Shown: piece by piece, positions 22,250-31,428 of the stretch
How positions within the stretch are numbered: the first letter of the stretch is position 1
How the letters are laid out: every line of letters starts with the position of its first letter
Source: Lacinutrix jangbogonensis
GTDB taxonomy: Bacteria; Bacteroidota; Bacteroidia; Flavobacteriales; Flavobacteriaceae
Direction: 5' to 3'
Assembly (NCBI RefSeq): GCF_000797445.1
Contig: NZ_JSWF01000030.1
Span: forward strand, 62,001 to 126,000
DNA: 64,000 nt
Made by a program: the position numbers and the translations under genes
The notes under the pieces: generated by a model
Told to the model about the DNA's origin: nothing
The model's input: only the letters and a program-made list of their open reading frames with translations
The model's database searches: none

Positions 22250-25039
22250 TTAAAAGTTATATTTTAGTTGTAGACTTAAATCCATACCTCTTTTGTATTC
22301 AGATAGGGTTACATCTCCAAACGATGTTTTTTCTCTTACACGCTTAATACTTGGATCTAGTAAGTTTTTAGCGCTTATATTAATCTCGAAGTTTTGTTTT
22401 ATTTTATTTCTCCAAACAAAGTCTAATGTTGCGATTCCTTTTTCTATAATATTCCCTAATTGTCCAGAACCTAAAGCCGAAATTCTATCTGAGAAATATG
22501 AGAATACTAAGTTTGCAGTAGGTTTGTAGTTGTCGCTTATTCTAGGTGTATAACTAAGATCTGCATTGATTAATAGAGGAGAAGCACCTTGCAATTCGTC
22601 TGTTCTATCTAAAGTTGAAGAATATAGGCCAGTTGAGCTTTTTAAATCTTGCTCAGTATGCATATACGATACATTTATTCCCGTAGAAAGCACTGCATCT
22701 TCATCTGCATTTTGTAATACTGTTTTTCTAACTTCAAGTTCTATTCCAAGGATAGAGGCTTTATCTCCAGTTCTAAAATAACGCTGCGTTCCTGTAGCAT
22801 CATTTGCGATAACTAAATTAATGGGATCGTTAATTTGTTTTGCAAAAGCTGATACAGCAAATAATTCTGATCGAGACATAAACCATTCGTATTTAAAATC
22901 TACATTATAAATGGTAGAGAATGAAGGATCGTTTAGTAAATCTGGGTTTCCACCAATACGCTGTGCTACGCCTTCGTAAACAAAGGGTGCCATTTCTTTA
23001 AACTCTGGAGTTGAAACTGTTTTACTAGCAGAGAAACGTAAATTTTGATCGTCGTTTAAAGCATATTTAATACTTAAACTAGGTAAAAAGAACGTGTTTT
23101 CTGTTTGTCTAAAACCAGGCTCGTTAGCAGGTAAATTAATAACATCATAAACAATGCTTTGCTCAAAAGATTCGAGTCTTGCACCAGGAACAAATAACCA
23201 TTGCTCTCCAACCTTTAATTCTGCATTAGCATAGCTAGCGAAAACATCTAGTTTACCAGAATACGTGTTTTCTGGAGCTCCAGGAGCATTGGTATTCCCA
23301 TATTCTGGAACCGCTGCGTTTATTGCCGTAATATTGTATAGGCCATCGTTATTTAGGTTAAGGTTTCCTAAATTAAAAATGCTATTTAAATTGTTAGGGT
23401 TTGAAATTGGTGTGTTTTTATCAACAATATCATAACCATAACGAATATTTTCAAAATCACGTGTTTTAGTTCTTCCGTTTAGACCAAAATTTAATTTTGA
23501 GTTTTCATTTAATGTGTAGGCTAAGTTTATGCGACTGTTGAGCTCTTCATCTTCAATGTCTTGAAAATAACGTTGGTTGTCGTAATCTACATTATTAAAA
23601 AAGATAGCGTTTGTTGAAGCATCGCTATCTAAAGAAAATTGATAGTTTTCTAAACTAAAACGCTTTCTGTCTGGCTCACGTGCATTGACTTTATTATAAC
23701 CAACAGCCCAATCTAATTCTAAGTTTCCAAACTCGTGATTACCTAAAACCTGATTAACATAAATTAAATCTTGATTAAATTGAATGTTTTGCTGGTAGAA
23801 ACCAATCTCGTCGTTAACTAAAGACTGTGAATCTCTATTAAATCCGTTTCCGCCAATACCATAATACCCAACTTCGTCCGAAGAGCTATTAATAAACATG
23901 GAGTTAAACTTAATGGTGTTGTTATCGTCAATTCTAAAATTGGCATTTAACATCGCAGTAGTAGTTGTAGAGTACTCAAATTCTTCAGCCTCAGGAAATA
24001 TTTTATTGAAAACGGTAGAAAAATCAACCACTTTTCCTTTTCTGTATTCGTAATCATTCTCGAAAGACGCAGTGGCAAATAAACTTAAACGTGAACCACT
24101 TTCAAAATCGAAAGATTTTCCTCCAGAAGCGCCATAACTTACATTAATTGGAGCATTCACATTTACAGGATCTACACCATGAGATAAAATAACAGCAAAT
24201 GGATTGTGTGCATTTCGGCCATAATAACCAAAATACCCAGTACCTTCGCTTCTTACAAAATTTTGTCCAGCAGCTCTTGTATTTACGCCAGAACCAGTAG
24301 TGACATCAAAAAAACCATTTCCTTTATAGTTTTTAGAGGTAATATCTACATTTCCAGCAGCAAAATCGCCATAGAATTTTGAAGAATACGCTTTACTTAT
24401 GGAAACATTCTCTATTAAATCTGAAGCAAATAAATTTAAATCAATGTTCTTTTTTTCAATATCGTTAGATGGTAATGCTAAACCGTTTAAAGTAGTGTTT
24501 AAGTAGCGGTCTCCTAAACCACGAACATATACGTTGCTAGAACCTTCTTGTTTTGATACGCCTGCTATTTTTGCAACAGCACCTGCGGCATCGCTAACAC
24601 CTTTTCTAGATAACTCGTCTGCACCAATACTTTGTTTAATTTCTACTGCCTTTTTTTGATCTAAAAGTAAAGCCGTTTCACTTTCGCGTTTTGTTGAGGT
24701 TTGCAGTACAACTTCGTCTAATGCTGCCGCACTTGCTTTTAAAGTAATATTTAAGACTTTAGTTTCACCCGTTTTTAATTCAATAGGTAAGTTTTGTGTT
24801 TCGTAGCCTATAAAACTAAATTCTACAATATAAGAACCAGCTTCCAGGTTTTCAATTTTATAAAGACCATCAAAATCTGATGAGGTTCCTTTGTCAGTAT
24901 TTTTAATAAGAACGTTTGCAAAAGGGAGTGGTTCGTTATTAAATTCACTGTCTAAAATTTTACCAGAAAGAGTAGCACTATTTTGTGCAAAAGAAAATAA
25001 TGAGGTTAGAAAAATAAGAGTAAATAAAATTTGTTTCAT
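22250..25039 (-). CDS. TonB-dependent outer membrane receptor, probably phosphate regulated
   Basis: 929 residues from ATG at 25039 (MKQILFTLIFLTSLFSFAQ signal); an upstream in-frame Met would add 13 non-signal residues. Order: signal peptide, carboxypeptidase-D-like regulatory domain (about 20-105, SGKILDSEFNNEPLPFANVL), plug domain (about 120-240, ELSRKGVSDAAGAVAKIAGV, NVYVRGLGDRYLNTTLNG), then a 22-strand-type barrel ending LSLQLKYNF with terminal Phe. It is not a SusC with SusD partner; the partner is the beta-helix lipoprotein. Two 11-bp-periodic repeats lie upstream. The ligand is unknown; an organic or complexed phosphorus source is inferred. Confidence 0.87.
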   Translation of the reverse strand: MKQILFTLIFLTSLFSFAQNSATLSGKILDSEFNNEPLPFANVLIKNTDKGTSSDFDGLYKIENLEAGSYIVEFSFIGYETQNLPIELKTGETKVLNITLKASAAALDEVVLQTSTKRESETALLLDQKKAVEIKQSIGADELSRKGVSDAAGAVAKIAGVSKQEGSSNVYVRGLGDRYLNTTLNGLALPSNDIEKKNIDLNLFASDLIENVSISKAYSSKFYGDFAAGNVDITSKNYKGNGFFDVTTGSGVNTRAAGQNFVRSEGTGYFGYYGRNAHNPFAVILSHGVDPVNVNAPINVSYGASGGKSFDFESGSRLSLFATASFENDYEYRKGKVVDFSTVFNKIFPEAEEFEYSTTTTAMLNANFRIDDNNTIKFNSMFINSSSDEVGYYGIGGNGFNRDSQSLVNDEIGFYQQNIQFNQDLIYVNQVLGNHEFGNLELDWAVGYNKVNAREPDRKRFSLENYQFSLDSDASTNAIFFNNVDYDNQRYFQDIEDEELNSRINLAYTLNENSKLNFGLNGRTKTRDFENIRYGYDIVDKNTPISNPNNLNSIFNLGNLNLNNDGLYNITAINAAVPEYGNTNAPGAPENTYSGKLDVFASYANAELKVGEQWLFVPGARLESFEQSIVYDVINLPANEPGFRQTENTFFLPSLSIKYALNDDQNLRFSASKTVSTPEFKEMAPFVYEGVAQRIGGNPDLLNDPSFSTIYNVDFKYEWFMSRSELFAVSAFAKQINDPINLVIANDATGTQRYFRTGDKASILGIELEVRKTVLQNADEDAVLSTGINVSYMHTEQDLKSSTGLYSSTLDRTDELQGASPLLINADLSYTPRISDNYKPTANLVFSYFSDRISALGSGQLGNIIEKGIATLDFVWRNKIKQNFEINISAKNLLDPSIKRVREKTSFGDVTLSEYKRGMDLSLQLKYNF

Positions 25040-25087
25040 TTTGTGGTTTAATTTCTGGTGCAAAGAAACTATCAACATGTAAATTCA

Positions 25088-25104
25088 AGGTTAACTAGAG
25101 GTTA
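25088..25104 (-). promoter_or_regulatory. PHO-box-like direct repeat before the TonB receptor
   Basis: AGGTTA at 25088-25093 and 25099-25104 (+ strand), period 11, 49-65 bases before the start codon. A -7-like TTTCTTTG lies on the - strand at 25061-25068. Confidence 0.55.
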
Positions 25105-25120
25105 AACCTTTTTCATCAAA

Positions 25121-25137
25121 ACGTTAGTTTAATGTTA
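25121..25137. promoter_or_regulatory. Second PHO-box-like repeat between the TonB receptor and dgt
   Basis: ACGTTA at 25121-25126 and ATGTTA at 25132-25137, period 11. It could act on the leftward receptor operon, on dgt, or on both. Confidence 0.45.
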
Positions 25138-25218
25138 CCAAAGAAGTTGTGTTTTTGTAATTAGGAAACCTTAATTTAACATTGAAATTTATATATTGCA
25201 TGCACTTAATAGCTTACT

Positions 25219-26559
25219 ATGAATTGGGAACAACTGCTTTCGTTAAAACGTTTTGGCGATACAAATAAAAGATTACGTAAAGAACAAGATGAAACACGCT
25301 TAGGTTTCGAGGTCGATTACGACCGTATTATTTTTTCTTCAGAATTTAGAAGCCTTCAGGATAAGACCCAGGTTATTCCATTATCGCAAACCGATTTTGT
25401 ACACACACGCTTAACACACAGTTTAGAAGTGAGTGTTGTTGGTCGTTCTTTAGGACGACGTGTTGGACAAAAATTATTGGAAAAACACCCGCATTTACAA
25501 AATATTCACGGCTACCAAGCACACGATTTTGGAGCTATTGTAGCAGCCGCAGCTTTAGCTCACGATATTGGTAATCCACCTTTTGGACATTCTGGAGAGA
25601 AAGCTATTGGTGAATTTTTTAAGTCTGGAAAAGGTAAAGCCCATAAGTTGAAATTAGGAAAAAAAGAATATCAAGATTTATGTGATTTTGAAGGTAATGC
25701 AAACGGATTTAAAATTGTTACTCAAAGTAGAGTGGGTAGAGAAGGAGGTTTACGTTTAAGTTATGCAACACTTGGAGCGTTTACAAAATACCCAAAAGAG
25801 TCTTTGCCAAAGAAACCAACCCAACATATTGCAGATAAAAAATATGGCTTCTTTCAGAGTGAAAAAGAGGCGTTTATTGATATGGCAGAAGAACTAGGTT
25901 TGGAGAAAAGAAGTGAAAAAGATACTAGTTATGCAAGGCATCCATTAGCTTTTTTAGTAGAAGCCGCAGATGATATTTGTTATACAATAATCGATTTTGA
26001 AGATGGCATTAATTTGGGCTTAATACCTGAAGCCTTTGCATTAGAGTATTTAATAAATTTGGTTAGAGATAAAATTAAAACTGAAAAATATTACACACTT
26101 TCTAATACCGAAGATCGAATAAGTTACTTAAGAGCATTAGCAATTGGAGCATTAATTGATGAAGCCATTGCTGTATTTATGAAAAATGAAGAAGCCATTT
26201 TAGCAGGAACTTTTAGTGAAGCATTATTAGATAAAAGTAAATACGAAGCTCAGATTAATGATATTATTAAACTAAGTGTAGAGAGAATTTACCAATCTAC
26301 AGAGGTTGTAGATAAAGAAATTGCAGGTTATGGCGTGTTAAATACTTTGCTTGAAACGTATACAAATGCGGTAAATAACTGTTTTGATAATACGGCATCA
26401 AATTATGATAAACTAATTCTAAAAGGATTACCAAAAACTATAAAAATTGACCAAGAGCGGTTGTACGAACGTTTGTTAAGTGTGTGTCACCATATCTCTT
26501 TATTGAGTGATAGTCAAGCTATTATTCAGTATAAAAAAATAAAAGGTTTTAGTATTTAA
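25219..26559 (+). CDS. dgt: Deoxyguanosinetriphosphate triphosphohydrolase
   Basis: 446 residues of the HD superfamily. Typical dGTPase N-terminus (LLSLKRFGDTNKR, then IIFSSEFRSLQDKTQVIPL), metal-binding His in RLTHSLEV (about 74-81), the HD pair His115-Asp116 in LAHDIGNPPFGHSG, and the distal Asp in EAADDICYTIIDFEDG. Family role: hydrolysis of dGTP (or other dNTPs) to deoxynucleoside and triphosphate, lowering dNTP pools. Transcribed away from the phosphate-linked receptor operon; with nrdBA and the deaminase-type enzyme it is the third dNTP-pool gene in the window. Confidence 0.93.
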   Translation: MNWEQLLSLKRFGDTNKRLRKEQDETRLGFEVDYDRIIFSSEFRSLQDKTQVIPLSQTDFVHTRLTHSLEVSVVGRSLGRRVGQKLLEKHPHLQNIHGYQAHDFGAIVAAAALAHDIGNPPFGHSGEKAIGEFFKSGKGKAHKLKLGKKEYQDLCDFEGNANGFKIVTQSRVGREGGLRLSYATLGAFTKYPKESLPKKPTQHIADKKYGFFQSEKEAFIDMAEELGLEKRSEKDTSYARHPLAFLVEAADDICYTIIDFEDGINLGLIPEAFALEYLINLVRDKIKTEKYYTLSNTEDRISYLRALAIGALIDEAIAVFMKNEEAILAGTFSEALLDKSKYEAQINDIIKLSVERIYQSTEVVDKEIAGYGVLNTLLETYTNAVNNCFDNTASNYDKLILKGLPKTIKIDQERLYERLLSVCHHISLLSDSQAIIQYKKIKGFSI

Positions 26560-26639
26560 TTAAGGAGTAATTGAAATTTAACACAAAAACGCTTAAAAAA
26601 ATAATTTAAACAAGTATTTTTAGGAACTGAAAAAAAAAT

Positions 26640-29600
26640 ATGAAAAGAAAATTATTATTCTAACATCTTGTGTCTTAGTATTTTTCGCATTCTTTACATT
26701 ATCTAATACGAAAGAAAGTCAACTACCAAATCAAGTTATTGTTCAAGAAACGCATAAAAATAATTTAGCAAAAAGCCCTTTTAAAGAGTTGCTTAAGCTG
26801 AGTAAGCCAGAAAGAAAAGCAGCAGGCTTAACTCCGAATAAATTTTATGAGCAAGAATGGGAACTGACAATGAATCCTAGTTTAGGTAGACCAACATTTG
26901 AAAATTTAAAAGAGATTAGAGCTGACCAAGTAGCGAAAAGAGAAGTTTTTTTAGCTTCTGCAAGAGTTCCAGGAGATGCAATAGATAATAGTTGGGTAGA
27001 AAGAGGTCCTAATAATGTTGGAGGTAGAACAAGAGCCATTATGTTTGACCCAAACGATTCTACTAACGAGACACTATTTGCAGGAGGAGTTAGTGGTGGT
27101 TTATGGAAAAACATTAAGATTTCTGATGCTAATTCTAGTTGGATAAGAGTAGACATTCCAGAAAATTTAGCAGTAAGTTGTATTACTTTTGATCCTAATA
27201 ATACTAATATTTTTTATGTTGGAACTGGAGAGTCTTATGTTGCAGGTGATGTAAATGGAGATGGTGTTTGGCAGTCTATAGACGCAGGAACAACTTGGGC
27301 TAAAGTGTTTGGAGGTATAACAGGACCAACCACTTTTGAATCAGCTACAAATATTACAATAAATGCACCTAGTGGTATTGCAGGAGATTATTTATCTTTC
27401 CCTACTACTAATTTTGGTCCTGAAATTACATCTATAGTTTTAGGCGATTTAGTTCTAGCAAATGGAACAGTACCTTTTACAGGGAATAATGGAATAACGT
27501 CTAATAATCCTTTGGAAGGTTGCGGCCCATCGACTGTAGATATGACAGGTAAAATTGCTTTAATTCGTAGAGGGATTTGTTCATTTGTTGAAAAAGTTAA
27601 AGCGGCTCAAGATGCTGGGGCAATTGGTGTAATAATGATGAATAACGTAGATGGTCAGCCTGTACCAATGGGTGGAACAGATGCTACTATAACAATATCT
27701 TCTGTTATGATTTCTAAAGCAAATGGAGATATTATTGAAGCTGCAGTATTAGCTGGTTCTATTTCTGGTTCTTTAAATCCAGCTGTAGATACTTTTACAG
27801 GTAATTTAGTGCCTGGAATACAATTTGTAAATGATATTAAAGTAAGAGATAATGCAGGTGTTTCAGAGGTATATGTTGCTGCAGGTGATAGTTTTTATGG
27901 AGCCGCTAATGCAACAACCTTTCTTACTGGAACGGAATATGGATTGTATAAATCTATAGATAATGGCGCTAATTGGAATGAAATAGATATGCCATTAACA
28001 AGTAACGGTAGAAAGCATTGTCCAAATGATATTGAGATTGGAGCTGATAATAATGTTTGGGTAGCAACTACAAATAGTGTGGTATTTGGAAATGGTGGAG
28101 GAAAAATCTTCCGATCGGTCGACGGTACAAATTTTACATTAGAAAGGACTATTGCAAATGCAAGAAGAACCCAGATAGCAGTTTCGACTACTAATCCAGA
28201 AAAAGTATTTGTTTTGGCGCAAGGAGATGCTACAAATCCTGTTCTTATGGAAAAGACTGAAGATGGTTTTACTACAAATGTTGCTTTAACTTTACCTGAT
28301 GATGCTGATACAGGAATTGATGCAAATGACTTTACTAGAGGACAAGCTTATTATGATTTAATGTTAGAAGTAGATCCAAATGATGATCAAACAATTTATG
28401 CTGGTGGTATTGATTTATTTAAATCAGTAAATGCTGGATTAGGTTGGAATCAATTTAGCCATTGGTATGGTGGATTTGGATTTCAAGAAGTTCACTCAGA
28501 TCAACATGCTATGACGTTTGCAAATGGATCTTCATCTATAGTGGCCTTTGGTAACGATGGCGGTGTTTATTTTTCTGGAAATTCGGGTACTACTACAAGC
28601 TCTAGGAATAAAGATTTTAATACATCACAATTTTACACTGTTGGTGTTGGGCCAACGACAGCTTTTACTGGTGATTATTTCGCTGGTGGATTACAAGATA
28701 ATGGAACACAATTATTTGTAAATGCAAACCCTAATGGAACAGACTCTTCTACAGAACCTTATGGTGGTGATGGTGCTTATACATTTTTTGACCAAGATGG
28801 AACAGACAGATATTTGATAAGAAATTATGTTTATAATTCAGGTGTTAATCTGTTAAATTTAAATACCAATTCTAGTATAACAATTAATAATGAAAGTGCT
28901 TCAAATGGAGCATTTATTAACCCTCAAGCGTTAGATTCTAATTTAGATATTTTATATTCAAATTATTCAACAAATGACACTGGGAATATAATTAGACGCT
29001 ATTCCGGTATAAAATCTCAAGGAACACTTCAAGCAACTGATTTAACAGATGCGGAATTTGATAATAGACCTACTGCATTTACAGTATCAACCTATACTAC
29101 AAATTCTTCAACGTTGCTATTTGGTACTGTGCTTGGAGATGTGTTTAAAGTTGAAAATGCAGATGGAGCTTCTCCTACTTTTACAGAATTAGAATTAGCC
29201 AATGTAATAGTTGGAAGTATTTCTGATATTGAATTTGGTCAATCTGAAAATGAAATTTTTGTAACTATACATAATTATGGTGTACAAAGTATTTGGTATA
29301 CTAATAATGGCGGTACTTCTTGGGAAACTAAAGAAGGCGATTTACCAGATATGCCAGTTAAAACTATTCTTCAAAACCCTTTAAGTTTAGATGAAGTAAT
29401 TATTGGGACAGAATTAGGCGTTTGGTACACAAATAATTTTTCTGCGGCTAGTCCTAATTGGAACCAAGCTTTTAATGGAATGTCTAACGTAAAAGTGTTA
29501 GATTTAGACTTAAGAGATGATAATATGGTCTTTGCAGCAACCTATGGAAGAGGCGTTTTTTCTGGAGAATTTAAAATTGATGGAAATGGTGATGAGGATG

Positions 29601-30637
29601 GAGATGGTATTACAAATGACATTGATAATTGTTTAAACACAGCAAATGCAGATCAAGCAGATACCGATGGTGATGGAGTAGGAGATGCATGTCAAGATAC
29701 AGATAATGATGGGGTTCTTGATATTAACGACAATTGTCCAACAACAGCAAACACAGATCAAGCAGATACAGATGGAGATGGAGTTGGTGATGTATGTCAA
29801 GATACAGACAATGATGGTGTATTTGATGACATTGATAATTGTATAGCTATTGCTAATGCGGATCAAGCCGATACAAATGGTAATGGAATGGGTAATGTTT
29901 GTGATTTAAGTTATACTAATTCAGATAATATTTCATTAGAAATAATTTCTGAAACTTGTACAGGAGAGAACAATGGTAAAATAATAGTTAATGTTAATGA
30001 AACTTATGTTACTTATACTGCAACTGTTGTTGGTAATGGCATAAATCTTTCAGAACAAGTAACTTCAAATGTTTACTCATTTGAAAACATTGCAGTAGGT
30101 TCTTATACTGTTTGTGTAGCAGTAAATGGTGCAACATACGTACAATGTTTTGAAATTAATATTGAAGCTGCGGATGTTATTGATTTAGAAATTGTAAATA
30201 ATAATGGTTCTAATATTACTTATGTAGATGTTAGTAGAGGTACAGCACCATTTACTGTTTTATTTAATGATGAGGTTATAAAAATAACAAGTGATCCAAC
30301 CTTTGATTTAGAACTTATTGGTTCTGGAGCATTAGAAATTAAAACAGCTAAAGCTTGTGAAGGGACTTTTAAAACAACTATAGAAAATGTTATAAACATT
30401 ATAGCAAGTCCCAATCCAGTGATTAATAACCTTAAAATAACGTTACCACATTCTTTTACTCAATCAGAGATTAGTGTTCAAGTTTTTGATGTAAATGGTA
30501 AATTAGTTATTAATAAAGAGTACAGAAAAAACAACTCTAATTATATAGATGTTCCTTTTGCTAATTTAAATTCAGGAATATATTTTATTAAACTGAATTT
30601 AGACACACCAGAAGTTATAAAAATTATTAAAAAATAA
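26640..30637 (+). CDS. Giant secreted T9SS protein: propeller with PA domain and TSP3 repeats; start codon out of frame
   Basis: About 1330 residues. The ATG at 26640 (MKRK...) is out of frame by one base with the signal-peptide frame that follows (IIILTSCVLVFFAFFTLS); one extra A in the AAAA run at 26647-26650 would join them, and no other good start precedes TTG 26789. Domains by rough order: BNR/sortilin-like propeller start (ERGPNNVGGRTRAIMFDPND, GGVSGGLWKN), a protease-associated domain (about 27300-27790, GKIALIRRGICSFVEKVKAA), the rest of the propeller (to about 29570), three thrombospondin type 3 repeats (29591-29905), and a T9SS sorting domain (ASPNPVINNLKITLP ... GIYFIKLNLD). Likely an exported adhesin or enzyme-like surface protein; no catalytic residues were identified. 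Only 5 bases separate it from the following lipoprotein gene. Confidence 0.78.
29591..29905 (+). repeat. Three tandem 105-bp units encoding thrombospondin type 3 repeats
   Basis: Units 29591-29695, 29696-29800 and 29801-29905, each 35 codons of the form DTDNDGVxDxxDNCPTxANxD then QADTDGDGVGDxC. The Asp-rich DxDxDG loops bind calcium and usually form a rigid stalk before the sorting domain. Confidence 0.9.
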
Positions 30638-30642
30638 AAGAT

Positions 30643-31368
30643 ATGATTAAGAAAATAAAATTATTACCTGTAATACTATTTGTATTTGTTTTAATTACTT
30701 CTTGCGGCAGTGATGATGATGGAGGTGGAACTGCAGCAGTAGTGCCTGTACCGGCACTAGAACCTAACACAGCGCCAACAGCAGTAGGAACGTTAACTTA
30801 CCCGAGTTCAGACTTACTTTGTATAGATAGTACTATAGAGTTTACTTGGTCTGCAGCCACAGATGTGGACGGAGACGCTATTAGTTATAGACTAACAATA
30901 GCGCTAGAAAGAAATCAAACAACTATTGTAGAACAACTAACAACTACAGCAACCAGTAGAACAGTAACATTACAAAACGGAACTGCTTATTATTGGAATG
31001 TTGTTGCATTTGATAGTGAAGATGAAGCAACAGCTTCTCAAACTTTTGCTTTTTATACTGAAGGAGATGGTGTTTCAAACCATGCTCCATTTGCTGCGTC
31101 TTTAAATGCACCAGCTTTAGAGGCTCTTTTAAATGCAGGGACAACAAGTTTAGATTGGTCAGGAAGTGATGTTGACACAAGTGATACATTAACTTATGAT
31201 TTGTATTTTGGTGTAACTACAGATCCTGCTTTAGAACAATCAGATATATCAGCATCTACTTTTGATGTAACAACTGTAGCAGCAACAACTTATTATTGGA
31301 GAGTAGATACTAAAGATGATAATGGTGTTAAAAGTATTGGACAAGAGTGGTCCTTTAGTACTAACTAA
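30643..31368 (+). CDS. Surface lipoprotein with two fibronectin type III-like domains
   Basis: 241 residues. Lipoprotein signal ending ITSCGSDDDGGG, the typical Bacteroidetes surface-export form (Cys then S/D-rich). Two FN3-like domains follow (about 48-140 and 145-240), shown by paired motifs TAYYWNVVAFDSEDEATASQ and TTYYWRVDTKDDNGVKS. No enzymatic motif. It is co-transcribed with the propeller/PA/TSP3 protein and may be its surface partner. Confidence 0.8.
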   Translation: MIKKIKLLPVILFVFVLITSCGSDDDGGGTAAVVPVPALEPNTAPTAVGTLTYPSSDLLCIDSTIEFTWSAATDVDGDAISYRLTIALERNQTTIVEQLTTTATSRTVTLQNGTAYYWNVVAFDSEDEATASQTFAFYTEGDGVSNHAPFAASLNAPALEALLNAGTTSLDWSGSDVDTSDTLTYDLYFGVTTDPALEQSDISASTFDVTTVAATTYYWRVDTKDDNGVKSIGQEWSFSTN

Positions 31369-31392
31369 GACCTTTGTTTAAATAAATTATAT

Positions 31393-31428
31393 AATGACAG
31401 ACTAATTTTTTAGTCTGTCATTTTTTTT
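31393..31428. terminator. Bidirectional terminator between the FN3 lipoprotein gene and dxs
   Basis: 12-bp stem AATGACAGACTA / TAGTCTGTCATT with loop ATTTTT, followed by a T run; the dxs stop codon lies at the loop/arm border. Confidence 0.85.

Noticed and set aside
29591-29905. The 105-bp tandem units as a CRISPR or satellite repeat
   Set aside because: They are in-frame coding repeats with silent and conservative changes and match thrombospondin type 3 repeats.
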